From Chitinophagaceae bacterium UBA1931 (GTDB taxonomy: Bacteria; Bacteroidota; Bacteroidia; Chitinophagales; Chitinophagaceae): a DNA stretch of 64,000 nt. The DNA lies in contig DDFJ01000004.1 of assembly GCA_002337125.1 (NCBI GenBank), forward strand, positions 1,911,889 through 1,975,888. The letters are read 5' to 3'. Below are positions 51,115-60,110 of the stretch, one piece after another. The position numbers and the translations under genes were made by a program. The notes beneath the pieces are model-generated. The model was given only the letters and a program-made list of their open reading frames with translations, searched no databases and was not told where the DNA came from. Numbering within the stretch: the first letter of the stretch is position 1; each line of letters opens with the position of its first letter.

Positions 51115-54100
51115 TCAAAAGGATGCATTTAAACCAACTACAAAACTCCTGCTTTTGGGATAAGAAGAGTAATCCAGTCCGGGAGTAAGCGGGCTGCTTC
51201 TTACACTAACTTCAGGATCATAACCACTGTAATTGGTAAACACTGCCAGGTTATTTGCAGTTACATAAAATCTCAGCTGACTCATGTGAATACGTGTGAT
51301 TTTATTAACCGGCAAGCTATAACCAAGCGTGATATTGTTTATACGAAGAAAAGAACCGTCTTCAATAGCCCATGAACTTGGGTAAAAAGCACCAGCACCT
51401 TTAATAGGTTGCCATATTTTAGCGTTGGCATTTAATGCTTGCAGTTGATCTGGTGGTATTCCGTAAACGGTTCCCGTTGTACTGTTAATCCATTGTGCTG
51501 TTGCACCGTTTTCAGTTACAACCTTCCAGCGGTCCTTCATTATAGCCAGCATGTTTGCATTATTGGTATACGTATTGGTAAATTCAATTTTATTGGCATT
51601 GTAAATATCATTGCCATATGAAAAGTTCACAAACAGACTTGCATCCCACTGTTTGTATGTAAACATCTGGTTTAAACCACCGGTAAACTTAGGGGTTGGG
51701 TTACCGATAATTTTTCTGTCGTTATTGATATCAATGACACCATCTCCATTTAAGTCTTTAAACTTAACAGCACCTGGTTGCACCGTACCAATAATACCCG
51801 CATTGCTTACCACACCTGATTTTAATGTATACACTCCTGTTGTTGTGTTGTAATCAAAATCGCTTACTTTATAAAAGCCGTCATTTACCAAGCCCCAGAA
51901 AGAACCGACAGGTGATCCGATTTTTTCAATATAATCTGTTGGTTGACCAGATACACCCCAGCTGGCTCCGGGATAGAAATAGCTTTGCCCTTTACCTAAA
52001 GCAACGACTTTGTTTGTATTAAAGGCGATGTTAAAGCTTGCATTCCAGTTCAGGCCCTGTTGCTTTCTGAGTATAGCTGCATTCAACTGAACTTCCACTC
52101 CTTTATTTGATGTTTTACCAATGTTTTGTACCTGTGTTGAATAACCAAATGTTGATGCAATGGGTACATCAAGTAACAGGTCTTTTGACTGGTTGTCGTA
52201 AACATCAATACTCAAATCAAACCTGTTGTGCAACAATGTAATGTCAAGACCAATATTTTTATTAACCAATGACTCCCATGTAAGGTTGGGGTTTGCAAGT
52301 GAATTGGACGTATATGCCAAAACGTTATTATTATTAATACCATAATAGTAAGTACCATTAGCAAACGAAGTAAGGAACAGGTAATCTTTAATACGGTTAT
52401 TACCCACCAAACCATAACCAGCTCTCACTTTAAGGTCATTAATAAAGTTTACATTTTCGAGAAAACGCTCTCTCTTAACTCTCCAGGCAACCGAGCCTGC
52501 GGGAAAATAACCCCACTGCTGACCAGGAGCAAATTTTGAAGCTCCGTCGGCACGAACGTTAAAAGAGAAAAGGTATTTGTCCTTATAAGAATAATTTATT
52601 CTGCTGAAAAACGAAAGACTGGTGTACCTGGATTTTGTGATCCTGTTTCCTGATAAAGCAGTTCCTAAATAACTTGCGCCGACTATTGCAACATTTTTAC
52701 TGGTATATTTTGGAACTGTATATGCACTTGGAAAATCCTGTGTCCGCAAGTCGTAAGTTTCTTCTCCAATTAAGAAATCAAAATCATGGTTCTTTTTAAA
52801 ATTTGAAAGAGAATATGAAAGCACATTGGAGTTTGTAATAGTCTGACGCCTGTTTGTATCAAGCACTACAATTGGCTTGGTTCCACCGGTAATAATTGCA
52901 TAAGGTGTAATGGAATCATTGAACTGGCGATCCCAAAGCCGGGTATTGTCGTATCCGAAAGTTGAACGGAAGGTCAGGTTTTTCAAAATTCTGTAAGAAA
53001 CATAAGCAGTGAAATTAGCAGAATTTGTTGTTTTGTTTCTGTATTCAGCATTTGAAAGAGCAATAGGATTTACGAGATATAAACTGTTTCCCGGATTCGG
53101 ATCAGTAAACGGATCTGCATCATCTATTTCCATGTTAGACGACAAGAACGGTCTGAATTTTACTGCATTGCGCAGTCTGTTATAAGATGTTCCCTTAGAA
53201 TCTGATACACCTGCTCCTGAAACATTCTGATTTGTATAGCGGGCAGTAATACCTGCCTTCAGGTTACTTGTAATATTATAATCGCCTTTAAAATTCAACA
53301 AGTGACGAACATAATTTGAATTAAGAACAATTGCTTTTTCGTTATTGTAAGTATACCCAAAATTGTATGTAAACTTTTTATTTCCTCCTGATACACCAAG
53401 ATTCTGTGTGGTTGTAACACCTGTTCTTCCAAAAACTTCATCCTGCCAGTCAACCGGGCTTACATTTTTGTAATTCGACAACGTATCCCATGTTGTACCA
53501 TAATTCTTCGTAAAGGTTGCACTGTCGGTAGCACTTCCCCTTGACCTTTCAGACTGCGCAACAATAAAGTCATATGGAGAGAGTACAGCAAGTTTTTTTG
53601 GTAAAAACTTAACTCCTACAAAACTGTTAAACGTAACTTTTGTTTTACCTGATCTTCCCGATTTTGTTGTGATTACGATTACACCATTTGCTCCCCTTGC
53701 GCCATATATTGCAGTGGCAGCAGCATCCTTCAGTACATCAATTGACTGGATATCTTGTGGAGCAATCACAGATAATGCTTTTTCAACCTGCACTCCATCC
53801 ACAATATAAAGAGGTGAGTTATCACTTGTAATTGACATTCCTCCACGAACCCTGATCCGAATATCCGCATCAGGCGAACCCTCTGCAGTTGTAGCTGTGA
53901 CACCTGCAAGGCGACCATTCAGCATTTGTTCTGCAGAAGCAATTGGTACATCTTTCATTTCTTTAGCCCCAACTGAAGAAACGGATGCAAGCAGGTTTTT
54001 CCGTTTAATTGTTTGATAGCCGATTACAACTACCTCCTCCATTGCAGCGACTTCTTTTTCAAGTTTTATTTCAACATCAGCATTCCCTTCGGCGGTTATC

Positions 54101-54342
54101 GTTTTTGATTTATATCCCGTATAGGTAAAAACAAGTTTTAAACTACCTGAAGATGGAATATCGATTTTGAATTTACCCGTTACATCAGTTTGGGTTCCGG
54201 TTTTGGTTCCGCTTACAACAACTGTGACTCCTGCCATTGGGTTGCCATTTTCATCAGTTACACTACCTTTTATCTGCCTGGTTTGGGCAAACAATAATGA
54301 ACCGCATAAAAGAACCAAAAGCAGGGAGAAAATCTTTTTCAT
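51115..54342 (-). CDS. SusC/RagA-type TonB-dependent outer-membrane transporter
   Basis: The start is the ATG at 54342 (1075 aa), which begins a signal peptide (MKKIFSLLLVLLCGSLLFAQ). The chain then has a carboxypeptidase-regulatory-like domain (GSVTDENGNPMAGVTVVVSG), a plug domain (EEVVVIGYQTIKRKNL and YIVDGVQVEKAL) and a large beta barrel. It imports pectin-derived oligosaccharides with SusD, driven by TonB. There is no STN domain, so ECF-sigma control is unlikely. Instead a LacI-type gene lies divergently upstream. Confidence 0.95.
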   Translation of the reverse strand: MKKIFSLLLVLLCGSLLFAQTRQIKGSVTDENGNPMAGVTVVVSGTKTGTQTDVTGKFKIDIPSSGSLKLVFTYTGYKSKTITAEGNADVEIKLEKEVAAMEEVVVIGYQTIKRKNLLASVSSVGAKEMKDVPIASAEQMLNGRLAGVTATTAEGSPDADIRIRVRGGMSITSDNSPLYIVDGVQVEKALSVIAPQDIQSIDVLKDAAATAIYGARGANGVIVITTKSGRSGKTKVTFNSFVGVKFLPKKLAVLSPYDFIVAQSERSRGSATDSATFTKNYGTTWDTLSNYKNVSPVDWQDEVFGRTGVTTTQNLGVSGGNKKFTYNFGYTYNNEKAIVLNSNYVRHLLNFKGDYNITSNLKAGITARYTNQNVSGAGVSDSKGTSYNRLRNAVKFRPFLSSNMEIDDADPFTDPNPGNSLYLVNPIALSNAEYRNKTTNSANFTAYVSYRILKNLTFRSTFGYDNTRLWDRQFNDSITPYAIITGGTKPIVVLDTNRRQTITNSNVLSYSLSNFKKNHDFDFLIGEETYDLRTQDFPSAYTVPKYTSKNVAIVGASYLGTALSGNRITKSRYTSLSFFSRINYSYKDKYLFSFNVRADGASKFAPGQQWGYFPAGSVAWRVKRERFLENVNFINDLKVRAGYGLVGNNRIKDYLFLTSFANGTYYYGINNNNVLAYTSNSLANPNLTWESLVNKNIGLDITLLHNRFDLSIDVYDNQSKDLLLDVPIASTFGYSTQVQNIGKTSNKGVEVQLNAAILRKQQGLNWNASFNIAFNTNKVVALGKGQSYFYPGASWGVSGQPTDYIEKIGSPVGSFWGLVNDGFYKVSDFDYNTTTGVYTLKSGVVSNAGIIGTVQPGAVKFKDLNGDGVIDINNDRKIIGNPTPKFTGGLNQMFTYKQWDASLFVNFSYGNDIYNANKIEFTNTYTNNANMLAIMKDRWKVVTENGATAQWINSTTGTVYGIPPDQLQALNANAKIWQPIKGAGAFYPSSWAIEDGSFLRINNITLGYSLPVNKITRIHMSQLRFYVTANNLAVFTNYSGYDPEVSVRSSPLTPGLDYSSYPKSRSFVVGLNASF

Positions 54343-54538
54343 AAAAAGTGCTTTAGTTTTAGTTTGATTTGCGAGCAAATAACCTTATGGTTATTACAGG
54401 TTTGATTTTTGAGTGAATGGTTTACAGAATGTAACCGGTGCAAGTCAATGTTTGTGAGATGGCAATGGCAATTCTGTTTCAGCTCACAATGCTATGCACT
54501 AATTCAAGATTTGAGAAGGTTTTTTAACGTTTTATTTA

Positions 54539-54552
54539 CGCAAACGATTCCG
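54539..54552. promoter_or_regulatory. LacI-type operator candidate before susC
   Basis: CGCAAACGATTCCG is a near palindrome centred on CG, with AACGTTTTATTTA just before it. The same sequence occurs before the GH28 gene. It lies in the 347-bp region between susC and the divergent lacI-type gene, about 200 bp from the susC start. Confidence 0.6.
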
Positions 54553-54640
54553 TATTTGCAAAGAAAAAAAACAATCATTGGGTGCAATAGCATCTAAAAC
54601 AAAGACTTTTTTTTCTGCGCAAAAGCTGCGTTTTTTGCAA

Positions 54641-54671
54641 TTTTTTTCCCGGCCGGAAAGGAGTAACTTTA
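54641..54671 (+). promoter_or_regulatory. weak promoter candidate for the LacI-type gene
   Basis: TTTT, 19 bp, then TAACTTTA is close to the Bacteroidota TTTG/TAnnTTTG promoter. The ATG follows 18 bp later. Confidence 0.4.
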
Positions 54672-54689
54672 AATACCAAAACCGCTGTT

Positions 54690-55721
54690 ATGAAATTTGA
54701 AGCTGTAACAATAAAAGATATAGCTAAAGCACTGGGTCTGTCCACATCAACTGTTTCAAGAGCATTGAGAGACAGTTATGAGATCAGCGCAGAGACCAAG
54801 CAGTTGGTTCTTGAATGTGCTGAAAAACTAAACTATAAACCCAACCCTATTGCTTTAAGTTTAAAAGAAAAGCGCAGCCGGTCAATAGGCGTTGTTATTT
54901 GCGAAATCGCCAACAACTTTTTTTCCCAGATCATTAATGGTATTGAATCAATTGCTTACGATAAGGGTTATAACGTAATTGTGGCGCAAAGCAGGGAATC
55001 GTACGAACGGGAGGTGATTGACCTGCAGTTCCTCGCTTCAAGATCGGTTGACGGACTTATTATATCACTATCAACTGAAACAACTGACCTTACACATATT
55101 AAAGCATTACACGACAGGGGGATGCCGATTGTGCTGATTGACCGCATCAACGATGAAATAGATACACACAAAGTAATTGTAGATAATTATAAAGGTGTGT
55201 ATGATGCAACAGAACATCTCATTAAAAACGGTTTTAAACGCATTGCTGCAATTGCCGGTTCAGAGTTCTTATCCATCACAAATGAAAGGCTTGCAGGTTA
55301 TCATGATGCGCTGAAAGCGAATAATCTCTCGTTCAGTAAAGAATATGTGCAGCATTGCTTTTATGGCGGAATGATTTTTTCTGAAGTAGAGGAGGCGATG
55401 AACAAACTGCTTACACTAAAGCAAAGACCCGATGCTTTAATTACCACCAGCGATAAACTTACAACAGGCTGTTTAAAAACAATGAAACGCAGGGGGCTTC
55501 ATGTGCCAAAGGACATGGCCATCATTGGTTTTTCAAACTCCGACATTATGGAGTTGTTTGATCCGCCACTGACTTATATCCGCCAGCCTGCTGAAGAAAT
55601 GGGCAGGGATGCCACCGAGTTATTATTGCAGTTGATTGAAAGCAAGCGGCCGATTACTGAATTTGAAAAACGTGTACTCAGTCCGCAATTAATTATCGGC
55701 AGCTCAAGTATCAAGCATTAA
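54690..55721 (+). CDS. LacI/GalR-family transcriptional regulator of the pectin locus
   Basis: The 343-aa protein has an N-terminal LacI helix-turn-helix (TIKDIAKALGLSTSTVSRAL) and hinge region (YKPNPIALSLKEKRSRSIGVV). A periplasmic-binding-protein-like effector domain follows (GLIISLSTETTD, IAAIAGS, TTSDKLTTGCLKTMKRRG). It is divergent from susC and should sense a uronate or pectin-derived sugar. The GCAAACG palindromes before susC, GH28 and uxuA are its likely sites. Whether it represses or activates is not evident. Confidence 0.9.
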   Translation: MKFEAVTIKDIAKALGLSTSTVSRALRDSYEISAETKQLVLECAEKLNYKPNPIALSLKEKRSRSIGVVICEIANNFFSQIINGIESIAYDKGYNVIVAQSRESYEREVIDLQFLASRSVDGLIISLSTETTDLTHIKALHDRGMPIVLIDRINDEIDTHKVIVDNYKGVYDATEHLIKNGFKRIAAIAGSEFLSITNERLAGYHDALKANNLSFSKEYVQHCFYGGMIFSEVEEAMNKLLTLKQRPDALITTSDKLTTGCLKTMKRRGLHVPKDMAIIGFSNSDIMELFDPPLTYIRQPAEEMGRDATELLLQLIESKRPITEFEKRVLSPQLIIGSSSIKH

Positions 55722-55725
55722 AAAC

Positions 55726-56103
55726 TTATTCCTCTTTTCGTTTAACGATTAAAAACCAGTCATTGTCTAAAGGCAGGTAACCATAATCGTAACAGTAGAA
55801 GTATGTCTTCCCCGTTTTGGTTTGATAGGTATGTGTAAGATACCTGAACTGAAAACCCAGTCGCATCAGTTTGTCTTTATTTGCTTTGGCAGTTTCTTCG
55901 GTTTCGGGCAAAAGGCTTTCTAAAATGCGGCGATTTTTCATCAATGTATTATTGATGTTGCGTACATAACTGCTGTGGCTTCCCTTTGCTTTTTGCTGAT
56001 TGTTGTAATTGTTGCGGCAGTAATCATCACAAAACTTCTTATCAATTCTTCCATTTAGTTTTTTACCGCAGGCAAGACAGGTTCTTGGTTCAGATGCAGT
56101 CAT
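55726..56103 (-). CDS. zinc-ribbon protein of unknown function
   Basis: The 125-aa protein opens with a Cys4 zinc ribbon: CLACGKKLNG, then KFCDDYCRNNYNNQ, a pattern seen in a conserved Bacteroidota family of unknown function. The C-terminal half contains TYFYCYDYGYLPLDNDW, which looks structured. It is convergent with the LacI-type gene, with only 4 bp between stops. A possible LacI-type site lies in its upstream region at 56146. Confidence 0.75.
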   Translation of the reverse strand: MTASEPRTCLACGKKLNGRIDKKFCDDYCRNNYNNQQKAKGSHSSYVRNINNTLMKNRRILESLLPETEETAKANKDKLMRLGFQFRYLTHTYQTKTGKTYFYCYDYGYLPLDNDWFLIVKRKEE

Positions 56104-56145
56104 AGTAAGTGTATTATTGAGTAAGATACAATTATTTTATCCGTG

Positions 56146-56159
56146 TGCAAACGTTTCTA
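56146..56159. promoter_or_regulatory. GCAAACGTTT palindrome between the zinc-ribbon and ssb genes
   Basis: TGCAAACGTTTCTA has a perfect AAACGTTT core and resembles the operator candidates of the pectin locus. Its role here is unclear; it may belong to another LacI-family protein. Confidence 0.35.
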
Positions 56160-56289
56160 CACGTTTAGCTTCGGGAGTAAACGGTTAAAAACCGGTTAAG
56201 GCTTTCGCACCAATTCATCTTTGTGTTGTCAACAGGCAAACAACCAGGTTGACTGAGATAACAAATTCAAAACAATTAAATCAAATGTT

Positions 56290-56625
56290 ATGTACGCATT
56301 AAAAAACAAAGTTCAGCTCATTGGCAATCTTGGAAACGCTCCCGAAGTAAAGACATTGGAAGGCGGAAAGAAAATGGCAAGGTTCAGCATTGCAACCAAC
56401 GAAAGCTACCGCAATGCAAGAGGTGAAAAGATAACCGAAACTCAATGGCACAATCTGATTGCGTGGGGTAAGGTGGCTGAACTTGCAGAAAAATATTTAA
56501 CCAAAGGAAAAGAAGTGATGATTGAAGGAAAGCTCGTCAACAAAAACTACACAGATAAATCCGGAGTAAAAAAATATTTTACCGAAGTACAGGTAAACGA
56601 ACTTTTACTGCTGAGCGATAAATAA
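56290..56625 (+). CDS. ssb: single-stranded DNA-binding protein (short form)
   Basis: The 111-aa protein is one OB fold (KNKVQLIGNLGNAPEVK, GGKKMARFSIATNE, WHNLIAWGKVAELAEKYL). It binds single-stranded DNA as a tetramer. It lacks the long Gly/Pro linker and acidic DDDIPF-type tip of normal SSB, ending in LLLLSDK instead. It might therefore be a second, specialised SSB rather than the main replication protein. The start is the ATG at 56290. Confidence 0.92.
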   Translation: MYALKNKVQLIGNLGNAPEVKTLEGGKKMARFSIATNESYRNARGEKITETQWHNLIAWGKVAELAEKYLTKGKEVMIEGKLVNKNYTDKSGVKKYFTEVQVNELLLLSDK

Positions 56626-56705
56626 ACCCGAATACCAACACCGGCAAGAACGTATAAAACATTTTCACCTGCCGGTGTTTTACTTTATCATTCTATCTTT
56701 ATCCG

Positions 56706-59183
56706 ATGCAGGCAGTTGAACGTAATGAAATTTTTGACCTGGCTTTTCGCTTTGTAACCGAAACACAGGAAAGTATTTTCTTAACAGGAAAAGCAGGAAC
56801 TGGTAAAACAACTTTTCTCAAATACCTGAAAGAACATTGTGCCAAGAATATTATTGTTGCGGCACCAACAGGCGTTGCAGCTATTAATGCAGGCGGGGTT
56901 ACATTACATAGCTTGTTTCAGCTTCCGTTTTCGCCATTTCTTCCAACAGCTGCTTCAAAAACTGAACTGCTTTCGAAAATCCGTTTTAACAAACAACGGC
57001 TGCAACTGTTGCGCAAAATGGATTTACTGGTGATTGATGAAATAAGCATGGTGCGTTGCGATGTTCTTGATGCAATTGATAACATTCTGCGAAGTGTGCG
57101 CCATGAGCATCATGTTCCTTTTGGAGGAGTACAGCTTCTTTTTATTGGCGATTTATTTCAGCTGCCACCTGTTGCACAAAATCATGAATGGGCTGTGCTG
57201 CAGGAATATTATTCTTCTTCTTTCTTTTTCGACAGTCTTGTGATAAAAGAACAAATGCCGCTCTTGATTGAGCTCAACAAAATCTACCGTCAAAAAGAAC
57301 AACGTTTTGTTGATCTGCTCAATAAAGTGCGGAACAACCAAATGAACACGGACGACCTGCAAAGTTTGAATGAACGCTATCAGCCATACTTTAAACCATC
57401 ACCCGACGAAAAATACATCACACTTACAACACATAATAACCAGGCCGATACCATTAACCGACGGGAACTGCAGCAAATTATTTCAGCACCATTCACCTAC
57501 AAAGCAACCATTGATGGCGATTTTCCTGAAAACAGTTATCCCGCCGATGAAGAACTGGTTTTGAAAGAAGGCGCACAGGTTATGTTTTTGAAAAACGATC
57601 CTGTTGCAAGAAAATATTTCAATGGAAAAATAGGCACGGTAACAAGACTTGAAACTGACAGCATTACTGTTGAATCTGACGGCGAACAGATTCGTGTTCA
57701 AAAGGAAACCTGGGAAAACAATCGTTACACATTAAACAGGAGTGATGGAAAACTTGAGCAGGAAATGCTGGGCACCTTTGAGCAATACCCGTTGCGGCTT
57801 GCATGGGCCATTACCATTCACAAAAGCCAGGGTTTAACCTTTGATAAAGTAATGATTGATGCCGGGCAATCCTTCACCAGCGGGCAGGTGTATGTTGCGT
57901 TAAGCCGCTGCACATCTATAGACGGCATTGTGCTGCTTTCAAAAATTCAACCTTCGGTTATATTTAGCAACGAGCATGTTGTGAACGGGCAAAATTCACT
58001 TGCGCCAAAAGGTTCGCTTGCCGAACGCTTTACACATGCACGAAAACTGTTTACTCAACTTTTATTAGAAGATATTTTCAGATTCGGGCAAACTGAATCA
58101 TCCATCAAACAGCTGCAGCAAATTATCATCAAACACAAACACGATGTAAATGCAGAAGCAGAAAGCTGGGCTGCTGATTTTGCCGCACAATATGAAACTG
58201 AAAAACCAGTTTCTTCCAAATTCATTTTACTGATCAATGAATTAATGAAACAAGAAGGAGAAGTTGAAAAAAATGCTGCCTTGCAAAAACGTATCAGCGA
58301 TGCAGCTGTCTACTTTCTTTCAAAACTTGAAGCGTTAAAGCAAAACGTTACTCACCACCCTGTTGTTACAGAACACAAAACTGTTTCAGAAGAAATTAAT
58401 GAGCAACTGCAAAATGTTTGTATTGCGCTGCACAGTTCCATTTATTTTTTACACTACTGCAGAGAGCCATTTTCCATAAATGGTTTTTTAAAACATAAAC
58501 TGAATCTGTCGGTTCCCAAATTCCAGGTAAGCAGTTATGCTGCCAACAAAAAACCTATTGAAACAAACATTAAAAATGCAGATTTATACTTTCAGCTGAA
58601 AGACTGGCGTGATAAAGTTTGCACTGAAAACAATATGCCCATTTATATGCTGGCGAACAGCAGCAGTCTTGTTGAAATCTGTACTTATTTACCTCTGACA
58701 AAAAATCATCTTTTACAGATTGCGGGTTTTGGAAAAGCAAAAGTTGATAAATATGGTGATGAAATTCTGGAGATGGTTCACGATTATTGCAACGAACATC
58801 ATATTGAAACAAACATTGATGCCATACCGGTTCATGCAAAAAGAAAAAAGAAAGAAACTTCAACTGTAAAAACAACCAAACCACTTTCTTACACTATTTC
58901 CTTACAGTATTTCAAGGAAGAAAAAACAATTGAAGAAATTGCAAAGCTCAGAAACATTACCGTTTCAACTGTTGAAGGACATTTAGCAGAGGCTGTAAAA
59001 GCTGGGCAAATTGCAGTTACCAATCTTGTTACAAACGATAAATTACAAGCAATCATCAAGGCCATTGAACAAAATGCTGAAGCAAAAGCAACTGAATTAA
59101 AAGCATTGCTGGGCAACGATTATTCATTTGGAGAAATAAGAGCTGTAATAAGTCACTTACAATGGCAACAATCAAAACTGTAA
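56706..59183 (+). CDS. PIF1-like helicase with HRDC and HTH domains
   Basis: The 825-aa protein has a superfamily 1 helicase core with GKAGTGKTT (Walker A, residues 28-36), VAAPTGVAAINAGG, DLLVIDEISMV (Walker B) and the later LAWAITIHKSQGLTFDKV motif. This is the PIF1/RecD-type layout. An HRDC-like domain follows at about residues 625-710 (ADLYFQLKDWRDKV, IAGFGKAKVDKYG). A C-terminal helix-turn-helix (EEIAKLRNITVSTVEGHL) ends the chain. Such proteins resolve DNA secondary structures or stalled forks. It lies 80 bp after ssb and may be co-expressed with it. Confidence 0.92.
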   Translation: MQAVERNEIFDLAFRFVTETQESIFLTGKAGTGKTTFLKYLKEHCAKNIIVAAPTGVAAINAGGVTLHSLFQLPFSPFLPTAASKTELLSKIRFNKQRLQLLRKMDLLVIDEISMVRCDVLDAIDNILRSVRHEHHVPFGGVQLLFIGDLFQLPPVAQNHEWAVLQEYYSSSFFFDSLVIKEQMPLLIELNKIYRQKEQRFVDLLNKVRNNQMNTDDLQSLNERYQPYFKPSPDEKYITLTTHNNQADTINRRELQQIISAPFTYKATIDGDFPENSYPADEELVLKEGAQVMFLKNDPVARKYFNGKIGTVTRLETDSITVESDGEQIRVQKETWENNRYTLNRSDGKLEQEMLGTFEQYPLRLAWAITIHKSQGLTFDKVMIDAGQSFTSGQVYVALSRCTSIDGIVLLSKIQPSVIFSNEHVVNGQNSLAPKGSLAERFTHARKLFTQLLLEDIFRFGQTESSIKQLQQIIIKHKHDVNAEAESWAADFAAQYETEKPVSSKFILLINELMKQEGEVEKNAALQKRISDAAVYFLSKLEALKQNVTHHPVVTEHKTVSEEINEQLQNVCIALHSSIYFLHYCREPFSINGFLKHKLNLSVPKFQVSSYAANKKPIETNIKNADLYFQLKDWRDKVCTENNMPIYMLANSSSLVEICTYLPLTKNHLLQIAGFGKAKVDKYGDEILEMVHDYCNEHHIETNIDAIPVHAKRKKKETSTVKTTKPLSYTISLQYFKEEKTIEEIAKLRNITVSTVEGHLAEAVKAGQIAVTNLVTNDKLQAIIKAIEQNAEAKATELKALLGNDYSFGEIRAVISHLQWQQSKL

Positions 59184-59295
59184 CCAATCAGGGAAGATCA
59201 CTTCAAACAAGTTGCATAAATTTTTTTTAGTTTTTAATTTAACTATCTGTAATCTCTGACGTCACACAGCTATTGTTAAGCTTTAAACACTCACC

Positions 59296-59682
59296 ATGAA
59301 AAAAAATTATTTTATCGTGCTTGTATTGCTGTTTATTACAGCAAGTTCATTTTCAGTAATACAAAACTGGCGTTTCATCGGAGATAAATGGGCAGCCTTT
59401 GGACCAGATCGTGATGTACTTCGTGTTGGCGGCAATGATGCTTACAGGCAAATCAAAATCAGGGTTACAGACGGCCCTTTGAGAATTGACGATCTGGACA
59501 TTTACTTTGAAAATGGTGAGAAAATGAATGTTTCGCTGAAACATGTTTTCAGAGCCGGTCAGGAAAGCAGGGTTATTGATTTGCCCGGAGGCATTAGAAG
59601 ATTAGACAGGATTGAATTTTTGTATTCAACGATTGGTCGGGCAAAAGGAAGGGCCCGGGTGGCCGTTTGGGGAAACAGGTAA
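59296..59682 (+). CDS. small secreted DUF2541-like protein
   Basis: The 128-aa protein has a signal peptide (NYFIVLVLLFITASSFSV) and a compact beta-rich domain (WRFIGDKWAAFGPDRDVLRV, then IRRLDRIEFLYSTIG). This resembles DUF2541, small exported proteins of unknown function. A good bidirectional terminator follows. Confidence 0.75.
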   Translation: MKKNYFIVLVLLFITASSFSVIQNWRFIGDKWAAFGPDRDVLRVGGNDAYRQIKIRVTDGPLRIDDLDIYFENGEKMNVSLKHVFRAGQESRVIDLPGGIRRLDRIEFLYSTIGRAKGRARVAVWGNR

Positions 59683-59692
59683 TTTCATTTAC

Positions 59693-59724
59693 AATAAAGC
59701 AGCATCGATTTTTGCTGCTTTATT
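59693..59724. terminator. bidirectional rho-independent terminator
   Basis: The arms are AATAAAGCAGC and GCTGCTTTATT with a short loop and T/A runs. It closes the DUF2541-like gene and overlaps the end of the convergent small secreted protein gene. Confidence 0.85.
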
Positions 59725-60043
59725 TTTTACCCTCCAGTTTGTTCACATATTCAAGCGATCCCAGCCTGAAACGGAAAGGAATACCAGTTAATTTTTCCAG
59801 TTTATATTCAGCCACACACATAATTCCGGCTTTACTTAAAGGGTTCAGAAAAAAAGATTGATTTTTTTGAAGATTATTTGAAAAAATTGCAGAACTGCTG
59901 TGCATTTGAAGCAAAATCCGGCTCTCAGCCACGCACAATGAATCTTGTCGCACTCGTGGAAATGCAGATTGGGCTTGCGTTTTAAAAGATAATGTTAAGA
60001 AAAGTACCACTACCCAACAAAAATTGTTCCAAAATGAATTCAT
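59720..60043 (-). CDS. small secreted protein of unknown function
   Basis: The 107-aa protein has a signal peptide (WVVVLFLTLSFKTQA) and a mature part with scattered Cys and no recognisable motif. Its 3' end overlaps the terminator. The start at 60043 is 67 bp from the start of rpoN on the other strand. The gene is plausible because of the signal, but it remains unproven. Confidence 0.5.
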   Translation of the reverse strand: MNSFWNNFCWVVVLFLTLSFKTQAQSAFPRVRQDSLCVAESRILLQMHSSSAIFSNNLQKNQSFFLNPLSKAGIMCVAEYKLEKLTGIPFRFRLGSLEYVNKLEGKK

Positions 60044-60110
60044 TTTCCCGTTTTTTAATAATTTAGCTGCTGAACAATCGCATTACAAAGATAAAAACGT
60101 ACCATCAAAG

